DNA from: CAIMMJ01 sp037131955
Lineage (GTDB): Bacteria > Bacteroidota > Bacteroidia > UBA4408
Direction: 5' to 3'
Assembly: GCA_037131955.1 (NCBI GenBank)
Contig: JBAXQC010000004.1
Coordinates: 1 to 64,000 of the forward strand
Length of the DNA stretch: 64,000 nt
The translations under genes were made by a program, and so were the position numbers. Each line of letters starts with the position of its first letter. Positions within the stretch are counted from its first letter, which is position 1. The notes beneath the pieces are model-generated. The model was not told the DNA's origin. It did no database searches and worked only from the letters and a program-made list of their open reading frames with translations. Of the stretch, positions 46,502 through 56,000 are shown piece after piece.

Positions 46502-47854
46502 ATGAACAAGCAAAAGAACCTGGTAGAAAACCTTTTTGAAACTCAAAGTAAAGCAATGAACAATTGGGTAGAAGCAACCAGAAAGATGCAAGAAGCCGTT
46601 ATGCATGGAAATGCAGCAGAAAAATCTTCGGATTTATACAACGAGTGGTTGCAAAATCAGCTTTCAATTTTTAAAAACATCACCACTGAAAGTCAACAAC
46701 AAAATGAGGAAGTTCCAAACTCAGATTTCTTTGGCAATTGGTACACACAACAAACAAAAGCAATCCAAGAAATGACAGAAAAAAACATGGAATGGATTCA
46801 AAAATCAATGAATTGGAATACTACCTCAAATGATAGCACTGAGCAGTTTTCTAAAATGACTGATTCTTGGAAATCTATGTACAACAATTGGAACGGAACT
46901 ATGATGAGTACTTATGAAAATTTATCCAAGAATATGCAAGGAAATATTTCTAAAGATGTTTTTTCAAACATGTTTCAATCAAATAAAGTGTATTTAAATT
47001 TATTTGAAACATTTATGCCATTAATGAATGCTTTTCAAAATCAAAATCATTCGGCCGAAAACCTCAAGAAAATGATGAATCCTGAGTTTTACAAGGAGCT
47101 TACAGAAAAAATGTTTGGTTCTTGGTTTCCTAAAAATGATTTTTCTTCATTTTACCAAAACTACGCAAAGCAAATGACAGAAATGAGCGAAAAAGGATTT
47201 GGTTCAACAAAAGAAATGATGGAATCGTATCAAAATTTTATCAAACAAATGCCTTCAAATGCAAACTGGAACCAATTTATGAACCATACAAATCCTTTGG
47301 TTGAAATGTATGAAAAAACTTTTGCTCCTTACGCAAAATTAATGAGTCCGGAACAAAACAATATGGGCGAAAAGATGGTAGAAATGATGGAAACCTTTTC
47401 TAAATATTCTATCAAACAAACTCAATTGCAATACTTGTTGTACCAAACTTCTCAAAAAAGTATGGAAACAGCTGTTGAAAATGCTTACAAGAACATGTCA
47501 GAAAACAAAGAAATTTCAAACTTTAATCAATTTTTTAATGAGTGGGTTTCAGTTACAGACAAAGCTTTTGTTGAGCTTTTTGGTTCTGATGAATTTTCAG
47601 CTTTAAAATCTGAGGTTCTTTCTCTTTCTTCTCACATAAAAAAAGAAATGGAAGTTTCTATGGAAAAATCTATGGAAAAAATGCCATTTGCTTTCAAATC
47701 TCACCTCGATGAGTTGTATAAAAGCATTTACGACTTAAAAAAGATGGTGAAAGAAATGAAGAAAAATTTAGATTTAAATGTGGTTGAAGAAAACATCATC
47801 GAAGCAGAAAAAGCTGTTGTTAAGCCAAGTGCAGCTAAGTCTCGCAAAAAATAA
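46502..47854 (+). CDS. PhaE/phasin-like protein (polyhydroxyalkanoate granule-associated)
   Basis: A 450-residue, Met-, Asn- and Lys-rich helical protein without signal peptide. Its C-terminal part resembles the class III polyhydroxyalkanoate synthase subunit PhaE: NFNQFFNEWVSVTDKAFVELF, LDELYKSIYDLKKMVKEMKK, and a basic tail (AAKSRKK). PhaE activates PhaC, while phasins coat granules. No phaC, phaA or phaB is adjacent, so a phasin-type structural role is as likely. The gene is monocistronic between a -7 element and a strong terminator. Confidence 0.7.
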   Translation: MNKQKNLVENLFETQSKAMNNWVEATRKMQEAVMHGNAAEKSSDLYNEWLQNQLSIFKNITTESQQQNEEVPNSDFFGNWYTQQTKAIQEMTEKNMEWIQKSMNWNTTSNDSTEQFSKMTDSWKSMYNNWNGTMMSTYENLSKNMQGNISKDVFSNMFQSNKVYLNLFETFMPLMNAFQNQNHSAENLKKMMNPEFYKELTEKMFGSWFPKNDFSSFYQNYAKQMTEMSEKGFGSTKEMMESYQNFIKQMPSNANWNQFMNHTNPLVEMYEKTFAPYAKLMSPEQNNMGEKMVEMMETFSKYSIKQTQLQYLLYQTSQKSMETAVENAYKNMSENKEISNFNQFFNEWVSVTDKAFVELFGSDEFSALKSEVLSLSSHIKKEMEVSMEKSMEKMPFAFKSHLDELYKSIYDLKKMVKEMKKNLDLNVVEENIIEAEKAVVKPSAAKSRKK

Positions 47855-47876
47855 TTAAAAAAATTTAGCAGTAGAA

Positions 47877-47904
47877 AAGCCGTTCAATTTTGAACGGCTT
47901 TTTT
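47877..47904 (+). terminator. Intrinsic terminator after the PhaE-like gene
   Basis: AAGCCGTTCA (47877-47886) pairs perfectly with 47891-47900 around a 4-base loop, followed by a T run. Confidence 0.9.
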
Positions 47905-47980
47905 GTTATATTTATTTCTCGTTTTCTAACATGTCATTTGTTTGTCATAATAATTGTATTTTTACACCTCAAAATATTAA

Positions 47981-48646
47981 ATGAACAAACTTATTTTAAC
48001 TGTTATTGCTTCTGTAGTTATAATTTCATCTTGCAAGCATGAACCTGTAAACCCTAATTCAAATCCATCTAATAGCGCTGTATGCAACACAGATACAGCT
48101 TATTTCCAAAACGATGTATTGCCTTTATTTATTTCTAGCTGCGCCCTTTCTGGTTGCCACGATGCAGCATCAAGGAAACAAGGTTATAACCTCACAAGCT
48201 ACAATTCCATTATGTCATCTGGAGACATAAAATCAGGAAGACCAAACAGCGGAGATATAATGGAATCCATTAATAGAGGGTCTATGCCGCCTTCATCTCC
48301 ATTAAGCGCTGATCAAAAAGCGTTGCTTTCAAAATGGATCAGTCAAGGTGCAAAAAACAACGGTTGCACTTCTGCATGCGACACCTCAAGCGTGAAATAT
48401 TCTGCACAAGTAAAAACAATCATTGATGTAAATTGCAAAGGTTGTCACAGTGGAAGTTCCCCTCAAGGCAGTATAGATTTATCTACTTATGAATTAGTAA
48501 AAGCTAAGGTAACAGCAAATTTACTTTACGAATCAATAAGTCATACCGGAGGAGTTTCCCCAATGCCAAAGGGAGGAAGCAAGCTAAGCGATTGTCAAAT
48601 AAGAGCGGTTAAAATATGGATTGATGCAGGTGCTCCCAACAATTAA
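47981..48646 (+). CDS. Di-heme c-type cytochrome lipoprotein
   Basis: A 221-residue lipoprotein (lipobox IISSC, acylated Cys at 18) with two cytochrome-like domains. The first has the unusual heme motif C54-x4-C59-H60 (CALSGCH) and an SMPPSSPLS Met segment. The second has a standard C152-x2-C-H156 (CKGCH) and SPMPKGGSKL. It probably sits on the periplasmic face of the inner or outer membrane and carries electrons. The second half is paralogous to the next protein; both end in GAPNN. Next gene starts 10 bases downstream, so the two are one operon. Confidence 0.85.
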   Translation: MNKLILTVIASVVIISSCKHEPVNPNSNPSNSAVCNTDTAYFQNDVLPLFISSCALSGCHDAASRKQGYNLTSYNSIMSSGDIKSGRPNSGDIMESINRGSMPPSSPLSADQKALLSKWISQGAKNNGCTSACDTSSVKYSAQVKTIIDVNCKGCHSGSSPQGSIDLSTYELVKAKVTANLLYESISHTGGVSPMPKGGSKLSDCQIRAVKIWIDAGAPNN

Positions 48647-48656
48647 TATTATTTCT

Positions 48657-49028
48657 ATGAAAAAAAACTATTTTATATTTTCTCTGTTAACCCTTGTAGC
48701 GCTTAGTTTTAGTTCATGCTATTACGATAACGAAGAAGAACTGTATCCATCGGTTATTACTTGCGATACCATCACCGTTACGTACTCAAAATCTGTGCTG
48801 CCAATTTTAACTGCGAGTTGCAATGGTTGCCATAGCTCTCCTTCTGGCCAAGGAGGGATAATTTTAGATACCTATGCCAAGGCAAGCCAATATGCCAATA
48901 GCGGTTTATTGTATGGTGTAATTAGCCATACAAGCGGTTCACCAATGCCAAAGGGTGGCGCAAAAATTGACGACTGTTCAATTGCAAAAATAAAAAAGTG
49001 GGCCGCTGCTGGTGCACCAAATAATTAA
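48657..49028 (+). CDS. Mono-heme c-type cytochrome lipoprotein
   Basis: A 123-residue lipoprotein (lipobox SFSSC, Cys at 21) with one heme motif C55-N-G-C-H59 and a probable axial Met in SPMPKGGAKIDD. I use the ATG at 48657 since it gives a lipoprotein signal peptide; the longer frame overlaps the previous gene. It matches the second domain of the upstream cytochrome, so duplication is likely. It is followed after 16 bases by a beta-barrel gene. Confidence 0.85.
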   Translation: MKKNYFIFSLLTLVALSFSSCYYDNEEELYPSVITCDTITVTYSKSVLPILTASCNGCHSSPSGQGGIILDTYAKASQYANSGLLYGVISHTSGSPMPKGGAKIDDCSIAKIKKWAAAGAPNN

Positions 49029-49044
49029 AATCAATAAAATTTAT

Positions 49045-49911
49045 ATGAAAAATATTTTTACAATACTATCTCTTTTATGTGTGATACTTTGCACATCTGC
49101 TTTTGCTCAAGATGATATGATGAGTATGTTGGATGCAGAAACTCCCAAACAAAAAGAGTACGCAAAAAATGCATTTAAATCATCAAGGGTAATCAACTGC
49201 CATTCTATGGAAATGATTGCCAAGAAATCTTTAGACTTTAGAATATTACACAGATTTGGAAACATAAAACCAGGTATATACGATTTGTTTGGCTTAGATC
49301 AGGCTTCCATGAGAATGGGGTTTGATTACGGTCTTACAAAAAATCTAACCATTGGAGTAGGGCGCAGTACCTTAAACAAAGAAATTGACGGATTTGTAAA
49401 ATACAGAGTGCTTTGGCAGGGAGTAAATGGAGGCTCGCCGGTTTCAATAGTTTTAATTGCTGGGTCTACACTAAAAACTATCAGATTTGCCGACCCCACA
49501 AGAAAAAATTATTTTACCTCAAGGTTGGGATATTATTATCAAGTAATTGTGGGAAGAAAATTCAATGAAAACTTTTCTTTGCAATTAACCCCAACATTGG
49601 TTCACCGAAACATCATTGAAAAGAAAGACGATTCCAATGATATTTACGCTGTTTCATTTGGAGGAAGATACAAGGTTACAAAACGATTGGCTGTGTTGGC
49701 CGATTATTCGCAAATAATGAATGGTTATCCCGAAAAATTCAATCAAAATCCATTGTCCTTGGGGGTTGATATAGAAACAGGAGGTCACGTTTTTCAGCTC
49801 CACGTTTCAAACACAAGAGGCTTAAACGAAAGGGCTTTTATAACCGAAACTACCAACGATTTCTTTAAAGGAAACATGTTCTTTGGATTTAACCTTTCTA
49901 GAATGTTTTAA
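49045..49911 (+). CDS. DUF5777 family beta-barrel outer-membrane protein
   Basis: A 288-residue exported protein: signal peptide MKNIFTILSLLCVILCTSAFAQ, then alternating amphipathic strands (MRMGFDYGLTKNLTIGVGRS, VKYRVLWQG, YYYQVIVGRKF...) and a final aromatic FGFNLSRMF, all typical of an outer-membrane barrel. The segment SLDFRILHRFG fits DUF5777. I chose the ATG at 49045 for the signal peptide. It is the third gene of the two-cytochrome unit, suggesting an outer-membrane cytochrome/porin association. Confidence 0.8.
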   Translation: MKNIFTILSLLCVILCTSAFAQDDMMSMLDAETPKQKEYAKNAFKSSRVINCHSMEMIAKKSLDFRILHRFGNIKPGIYDLFGLDQASMRMGFDYGLTKNLTIGVGRSTLNKEIDGFVKYRVLWQGVNGGSPVSIVLIAGSTLKTIRFADPTRKNYFTSRLGYYYQVIVGRKFNENFSLQLTPTLVHRNIIEKKDDSNDIYAVSFGGRYKVTKRLAVLADYSQIMNGYPEKFNQNPLSLGVDIETGGHVFQLHVSNTRGLNERAFITETTNDFFKGNMFFGFNLSRMF

Positions 49912-49924
49912 TAAAAATTTAAGT

Positions 49925-49932
49925 TACATTTG
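49925..49932 (+). promoter_or_regulatory. Bacteroidota -7 promoter element for ndk
   Basis: TACATTTG matches TAnnTTTG and ends 17 bases before the ndk ATG. It gives ndk its own start, separate from the cytochrome module. Confidence 0.55.
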
Positions 49933-49949
49933 CACTCCAAAAAAAAATT

Positions 49950-50366
49950 ATGTCAAACTTAACTTTTACAATGATTAAACCCGATGCAGTTGAAAAAAAC
50001 TACATTGGAGGTATTTTAAAAATGATTAACGATGCTGGATTTAGAATTCATGCAATGAAGTTTACCCAATTGAGCAAAGAAGCTGCGGGTAAATTTTACG
50101 AAGTACACAAAGAGAGACCTTTTTATGGTGAGTTAGTAGATTACATGTCATCTGGCCCAATAGTGGCGGCAGTGTTAGTAAAGGAAAATGCAGTTGCAGA
50201 TTTTAGAACACTAATTGGTGCAACAGACCCTACAAAAGCTGCCGACGGAACTATAAGAAAAATATATGCTCAATCTATTGCTGCCAATGCAGTTCATGGC
50301 TCAGATAGCGATGAAAATGCAGCCATTGAAGCAGGCTTTTTCTTTTCTTCATTGGAGAGATTTTAA
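49950..50366 (+). CDS. ndk: Nucleoside diphosphate kinase
   Basis: It transfers the gamma-phosphate of ATP to nucleoside diphosphates through a phosphohistidine. The 138-residue product has the N-terminal FTMIKPDAV motif and the catalytic H116 in [10 protein letters not shown]. Length and spacing are normal. It lies between the cytochrome-barrel module and ccmB. Confidence 0.96.
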   Translation: MSNLTFTMIKPDAVEKNYIGGILKMINDAGFRIHAMKFTQLSKEAAGKFYEVHKERPFYGELVDYMSSGPIVAAVLVKENAVADFRTLIGATDPTKAADGTIRKIYAQSIAANAVHGSDSDENAAIEAGFFFSSLERF

Positions 50367-50442
50367 TTTCAATAAACAGTAATTTTAAACTTTGGCTCTG
50401 GTTTCAGGGCCATTTTTTTTATTCTTTTTCAAAAATGCAGCA

Positions 50443-51102
50443 ATGATTGTACAGCAAACCAAGTCCGTTATTTTTAATGAATTTAGAAGCGAAATAAAAA
50501 GCACTCAATCGCTTGCTGGTATTGTACTATACGTTTTTGCAACAATTTTTATTTGTTATTTGTCCTTTAAAACAATTATAGCTGTAACAGTTTGGAATGC
50601 TTTATTTTGGGTTATTTTTACTTTTACAGGAATCAATTCTATTGCAAAAAGTTTTTTACAAAATTCTAGAGGGTATCAAATTTATATTTATTCATTGGTG
50701 CATCCAGTTGCTTACATTTTAGGAAAAACTATTTACAATTTTTTTCTTACGTTTTTAATGGCGCTTTTTTCTTATATTTTATACTCTGTTTATATTAAAA
50801 ATCTTGTGCAAGACCAACCGTTTTTTTTTATTGCTTTACTTCTCGGGAGTTTGGGTTTTTCCTCTATATTAACAATGGTCTCGGCAATTGCTTCAAAGGC
50901 ATCGTCTAACTTTAGTTTAATGGCAATACTTAGTTTTCCATTGCTAATTCCTTTCTTAATTGTACTAATAAAGTTCTCTAAAAATGCTGTAGACGGACTA
51001 GACAGAAGCATCAGTTATCCGCTTATCACGGTATTAATTTTACTTTTTTTTGTGGTTAATTTATTGAGCTTAGTTTTGTTTCCTTATTTGTGGAAAGAAT
51101 AG
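50443..51102 (+). CDS. ccmB: Heme exporter protein CcmB
   Basis: CcmB is the membrane subunit of the CcmAB heme-handling ABC transporter used in cytochrome c maturation. The 219-residue protein has six predicted helices and the segments KSVIFNEFRSEIKSTQ (N-terminus) and FSSILTMVSAIASKASSN. I start it at the ATG of MIVQQTKS (50443) as in relatives; the longer frame adds 17 residues. ccmC, which usually follows, is missing; instead 589 bases of non-coding and decayed sequence lie before actA. Confidence 0.9.
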   Translation: MIVQQTKSVIFNEFRSEIKSTQSLAGIVLYVFATIFICYLSFKTIIAVTVWNALFWVIFTFTGINSIAKSFLQNSRGYQIYIYSLVHPVAYILGKTIYNFFLTFLMALFSYILYSVYIKNLVQDQPFFFIALLLGSLGFSSILTMVSAIASKASSNFSLMAILSFPLLIPFLIVLIKFSKNAVDGLDRSISYPLITVLILLFFVVNLLSLVLFPYLWKE

Positions 51103-51374
51103 AGAACAGTTACAGTAAATAAAAGCAAGAAACATCTGTTATTAATTTAGTTTTGGTATGTGACCATCAATTGCTGGTTGATGAAATAAAAGTATTTTAA
51201 TACAAGTAAAAAAAGAAAATAAAAAACATTAAAACAACTTACTCCACTAGAAAAAATTAAACTTAATGTTGAGGAATCTTCAACAGTGGATATTTTTGAA
51301 AAATTATTTATCAGCCCAAATACTAGTGAGACCCCACAGAAAAAAATAGTCTAAAAAAACACATAGCAAAACAA

Positions 51375-51510
51375 TTATTTTTTTAGTAAAATTTGTTTTT
51401 GATCGCCACTTTCACCAATGGTGTTTTTAAGTTTAACACCGTCGATATAATTAATCTATTTTTTTTGGATGTTTAGGTAATTCACCATTTAAAATTTCTA
51501 ACGTTAATAT
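51375..51510 (-). pseudogene. Frameshifted remnant of an unrecognised gene
   Basis: Minus-strand frame with LEILNGELPKHPKK, then a frame change, then YIDGVKLKNTIGESGDQKQI and a terminal stop at 51375-51377. The composition looks coding, but there is no start and the frame is broken. Confidence 0.35.
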
Positions 51511-51634
51511 GCAAAAGCTTAATTATCAACATGAAATAAACAAAGAAACAGATGGTCTTATTTAGAATCATTTTAAATTAAATTTTTCTTGCAATTTATT
51601 TGTTATTCTGTCTCCTATGAAACGTTTGTTCTAC

Positions 51635-51642
51635 TAAATTTG
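51635..51642 (+). promoter_or_regulatory. Bacteroidota -7 promoter element for the act-cox operon
   Basis: TAAATTTG, an exact TAnnTTTG match, ends 49 bases before the actA ATG. The leader it would create contains an 11-bp tandem repeat. Confidence 0.55.
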
Positions 51643-51651
51643 TCCTCACAA

Positions 51652-51673
51652 AACTGTCAAAAAACTGTCAAAA
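51652..51673 (+). repeat. Tandem 11-bp repeat in the actA leader
   Basis: AACTGTCAAAA occurs twice head to tail (51652-51662, 51663-51673), with a partial third AACT. Confidence 0.75.
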
Positions 51674-51691
51674 ACTAACCTAAGTTTTTAT

Positions 51692-52969
51692 ATGTCAATT
51701 CGTTACGAAAATATTTTAGTGTCAAAAGTCGCTTCGCTAATTGTTGCGATTTTGTTGTTTTTAGGAACTTCTTCCTACACCAAAGCTCAAAGCCCAGAAG
51801 AAAATGGTGAAAAACTCTTTAAGCAAAATTGTACCTCATGTCACGCTCTCAACAAAAAAGTTGTTGGGCCAGCACTTGCTGGTGTGGCTGATAGAGTGCC
51901 TCAACCTGCCGAAGAATGGCTAATTAAATGGATAAAAAACTCGTCAGCAGTAATCAAAGCAGGCGATTCTTACGCAGTTAAAATTTTTAACGAATACAAC
52001 AAATCTGTAATGCCTTCTCAAGCATTGACCGATGCACAGGTAAAAGATGTTTTGGCATACATTAAAAATCCGCCAGCACCAAAAGGCGGTGCAGCTCCTG
52101 TTGCTACTGCTCAAACAACTGAGCCAGTTGGAACTTCATACGATGCCAATACTTTTCTTTATGGATTAGCAATACTCTTTGTTATATTAATTGTTGTTTT
52201 AAAAGGCGTTTCAAAAAACTTAGCCACCCTTGTTCGTCAAAAAGATGGTCAGTCAGAGCCGGAACCTCATCCTTACGAAGGAAAATATAATTTATCTGCA
52301 CTTTGGTACTGGATGAGAACTCACAAAAAATGGGTTGCAGTAATATTCTTAGTTCTTGCAGGTGTTGGTTCAAGGGCTGCATGGGATGGAATGATGGGAA
52401 TTGGAGTTTATCAAGGATACATGCCTGAGCAGCCAATTTGGTTTTCACATAAAATTCATGCTGGGCAAAATGGTGTTAATTGCCAATATTGCCATTCGGG
52501 TGTAGAAAAATCAAAGGTTGCCAACGTTCCTTCTGCAAACGTTTGTATGAATTGCCACAAATACATTCAAGAAGGAACAATTAGTGGCACAAAAGAAATT
52601 GCTAAAATATATGCTGCATTAGACTATAATCCAGAAAAACAAACCTATGGCGAGAACCAAAAACCAATTAAATGGGTAAGGGTTCACAATCTTCCGGATC
52701 ATGTTTATTTCAATCACTCACAACACGTAAAAGTGGGTAAAATTGAGTGCACAGAATGTCATGGCGAAATTGCAAAAATGGATACTGTTTATCAAAATTC
52801 ACTACTTACAATGGGATGGTGTATAGATTGTCATAGAAAAACCGAAGTAAAAATGGAAGGCAATGCATACTACAACGAATTGCATGCAAAACTTAAAGAA
52901 AAGTACAAAGGAGAGCCAATAACAGTGGCAAAAATGGGTGGATTAGAATGTGCAAAATGTCATTATTAA
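51692..52969 (+). CDS. actA: Alternative complex III subunit ActA (multiheme cytochrome c)
   Basis: ActA is the multiheme electron-exit subunit of the quinol:cytochrome c oxidoreductase ACIII. The 425-residue product begins with a signal/anchor segment (10-32) and a mono-heme cytochrome domain (C47-T-S-C-H51). A transmembrane helix near 150-170 and a second near 215-230 precede the pentaheme domain with CxxCH motifs at 264, 285, 353, 377 and 420. Six hemes in total indicate fusion of a mono-heme cytochrome to a standard pentaheme ActA. It is the first gene of the actABCDEF-coxBA operon. Confidence 0.93.
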   Translation: MSIRYENILVSKVASLIVAILLFLGTSSYTKAQSPEENGEKLFKQNCTSCHALNKKVVGPALAGVADRVPQPAEEWLIKWIKNSSAVIKAGDSYAVKIFNEYNKSVMPSQALTDAQVKDVLAYIKNPPAPKGGAAPVATAQTTEPVGTSYDANTFLYGLAILFVILIVVLKGVSKNLATLVRQKDGQSEPEPHPYEGKYNLSALWYWMRTHKKWVAVIFLVLAGVGSRAAWDGMMGIGVYQGYMPEQPIWFSHKIHAGQNGVNCQYCHSGVEKSKVANVPSANVCMNCHKYIQEGTISGTKEIAKIYAALDYNPEKQTYGENQKPIKWVRVHNLPDHVYFNHSQHVKVGKIECTECHGEIAKMDTVYQNSLLTMGWCIDCHRKTEVKMEGNAYYNELHAKLKEKYKGEPITVAKMGGLECAKCHY

Positions 52970-53018
52970 AAAAAATTATTGGGTAAACAATCATCATAAA
53001 AGTTTCGAAGTAATTACT

Positions 53019-56000
53019 ATGAGTACAAAAAAATACTGGAAGAGCCTGGAAGATTTAAACGATTCACCTGAGCTGATAAAAAAATCAACCAACGAATTTG
53101 CCGAACCCATTCCAATGGAGGACTTCCTATCAGGAAGTTCCGTAAGCGAAAATTCTACGCCTCGTCGTGATTTCTTAAAGTTTCTTGGATTTTCTGTTAC
53201 AGCCGCTGCTTTGGCTGCATGCGAAACTCCGGTAAGAAAAGTTGTTCCTTACGTTATCAAGCCCGAAGAAATTACAGTAGGATTATCCAATTGGTATGCT
53301 TCTTCTTTTTTTGATGGCCACGATTATTGCGAAGTTTTAGTAAAAACTCGTGAAGGAAGACCAATTAAGGTGGAAGGGAATAAACTTTCAAAGATTACCT
53401 TTGGTTCAACAAACGCCAGAGTGCAAGCTTCTGTTCTATCTCTATACGACGAAGTTAGATATACCAAACCACAAAAAAATGGCACTTCTTCCTCTTGGAC
53501 AGAAGTAGACAAAGACATATCTACTAAATTAGCTGGCATTGCATCTTCTGGAGGTGCAATTAGAATATTAACTAGCTCAATAACTTCTCCATCTACCATA
53601 AATGCAGTAGGTGAATTTGTAAAAAAATATACAAATGTTCAGCATATTTCCTACGATGCAATTTCTGCATCAGGAATTATAAAAGCTAATGAAGCCAATT
53701 TTGGTAAAGCCGTTGTGCCAACGTATCATTTTGACATGGCCGATTGCATTGTTTCTATAGGTGCAGATTTTTTAAGCGGATGGTTATCTCCAATAGAATA
53801 TGCTGTTCAATACGGAAAAACTAGAAAAGTTTCTCCAGAAAATCCTAAAATGAGTTGTCATCACCAGTTTGAGACTACTCTTTCATTAACCGGTTCTAAT
53901 GCTGATTACAGAACAGGTATCAAACCTTCTGAAATTGGTTCAGTGGTTGTTTCATTATACAATGCTGTTGCAAAGAATACAGGTGGTTCAAGCGTAAACG
54001 GAAAAGCAACGGTGTACGACGCCGCCATTGCAAAAGCAGCAAAAGATTTAGTAGCTTCAAAAGGAAAATCATTAGTAGTTTGTGGCTCTAATGAAAGTAA
54101 TGTTCAAATGTTGGTAAATGGCATTAATTCTATGCTTTTGAGCTATGGTACCACAATAGATCTAAATAATTTCTCAAATACTAAACAAGGCAATGATGCA
54201 AAAGTTACTGAGCTAGTTGCAGAGATGAAAGCAGGAAAAGTGGCTGCTTTGTTTGTTGCCAACTCAAATCCAATTTATTCACTACCAAGTTCATTAGGTT
54301 TCGCTGATGCCATTAAGAAAGTTCAATTGTCCGTTTCTTTTGCTGATAGACCTGACGAAACATCAAGTGCTTGCCAATACGTTTGCCCTACTCATCACTA
54401 TTTAGAGGCTTGGGGAGATGAACAGCCAAAACCGGGATACTATGCACTTACTCAGCCTACCATTTATCCGCTCTTTGAGACCAGAGCATATCAAGAAAGT
54501 TTATTAAAATGGTCTGGCATAGAAACTAGCTATCAAGAATTTGTAAAATCTAATTGGCAAAATACTATATTCACTCAGCAATCAGAAGATACATTCTTTG
54601 AAAATTGGTGGATGCAAAGTTTGCATGATGGAATTAGAATATTAGGTTCACAAACACCTACAGACTTTAAGCTCAATGGAGACATGAGCACCGCAGCGGC
54701 AGAAGCTTCTAAGGGACTCTCAGGAAATGGCAACTTTGAAGTTACTTTCTACGAAAGCATAGCATTAGGAAACGGCTCACAAGCCAATAATCCTTGGTTG
54801 CAAGAACTACCAGATCCTATTACAAAAGTTGTTTGGGACAACTACATTACTATGTCTCCAGCACAAATGAAGGAGATGGGTTTTACTACAGAAAGAGAAA
54901 TGGAAGTAAAAAGTGATGTTGCAGATATTACAATAAACGGAATTACTTTTAAACTTCCTGTATACCCACAACCGGGGCAACCAAATGGAACAATAGGAAT
55001 TGCGATAGGTTATGGAAGAACTAAAGGTGGAAAGATTATTGAAAATCCAGAAATATTAGGTGGCGCAAATGTATTTGCTGCACTTGGCTTGGCAAATGGT
55101 ACACTGAACTATTTTGCTAAAGCAGAAATAAAAAAATCATCAGAAACTTACATGTTGGCTTCCACTCAAACTCACCATACCCTAATGGGAAGAAATATGG
55201 TAAAGGAAACAACATTGTCTGAATACAAGAAAGACAGAAAGGCCGGCAATGAACCAGAAACTTTTAAAGTAAAAGAAAACGGCAAGCATGTTGGAAAAAC
55301 AGCAGAAGAATTAAGTTTGTGGTCAACAAAAGAACATCCTGGTTTTGAACGTCCGGGCCACTTTTGGAACATGTCTATCGACCTAAATGCTTGTATTGGT
55401 TGTGGCGCTTGTATTATTAGTTGTCAGGCAGAAAACAATGTTCCTGTAGTTGGCAAGGATGAAGTAAGAAAATCCAGAGAAATGCACTGGATAAGAATAG
55501 ACAGATATTACTCCAGTGATACCACCAAAGAAAATTCTGAAGGTAAAATTGGAAAAATAGATATGTATGGCAAAATGGAATTGCCTTCAGAAAATCCTGA
55601 AGTAGTTTTCCAGCCGGTAATGTGTATGCATTGCAACCATGCTCCGTGCGAAACCGTTTGCCCGGTATTGGCTACAACTCATAGCAGTGAAGGCCTAAAT
55701 CAAATGACTTACAATCGCTGTGTTGGTACAAAGTATTGTGCAAACAACTGTCCATATAAAGTAAGACGTTTTAATTGGTTCAGGTACCACAACAACGCAA
55801 AATTTGACTACAACCAAAACAGCGAATTACAAAAAATGGTGTTAAACCCAGATGTAACAGTTCGTTCAAGAGGGGTAATGGAAAAATGTTCTATGTGTGT
55901 TCAAAGAATACAAGAGGGCAAATTAAATGCTAAAAAAGACGGTAGAAGAATTAAAGACGGCGAAATTGAAATGGCTTGTGCACAAGGTTGCCCTACCAAT

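Larger units (their letters stand above)
51103..51691. other. Gap with decayed coding fragments between ccmB and actA
   Basis: No intact gene is seen. Two stretches keep coding character. On plus, 51223-51354 reads a frame with no start, including EKIKLNVEESSTVDIFEKLF, up to a stop at 51352. On minus, 51375-51455 encodes YIDGVKLKNTIGESGDQKQI and a stop, and an adjacent minus frame (about 51465-51505) encodes LEILNGELPKHPKK, as if one frameshift separated them. I do not recognise either. The -7 element of actA is near the right end. Confidence 0.5.
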
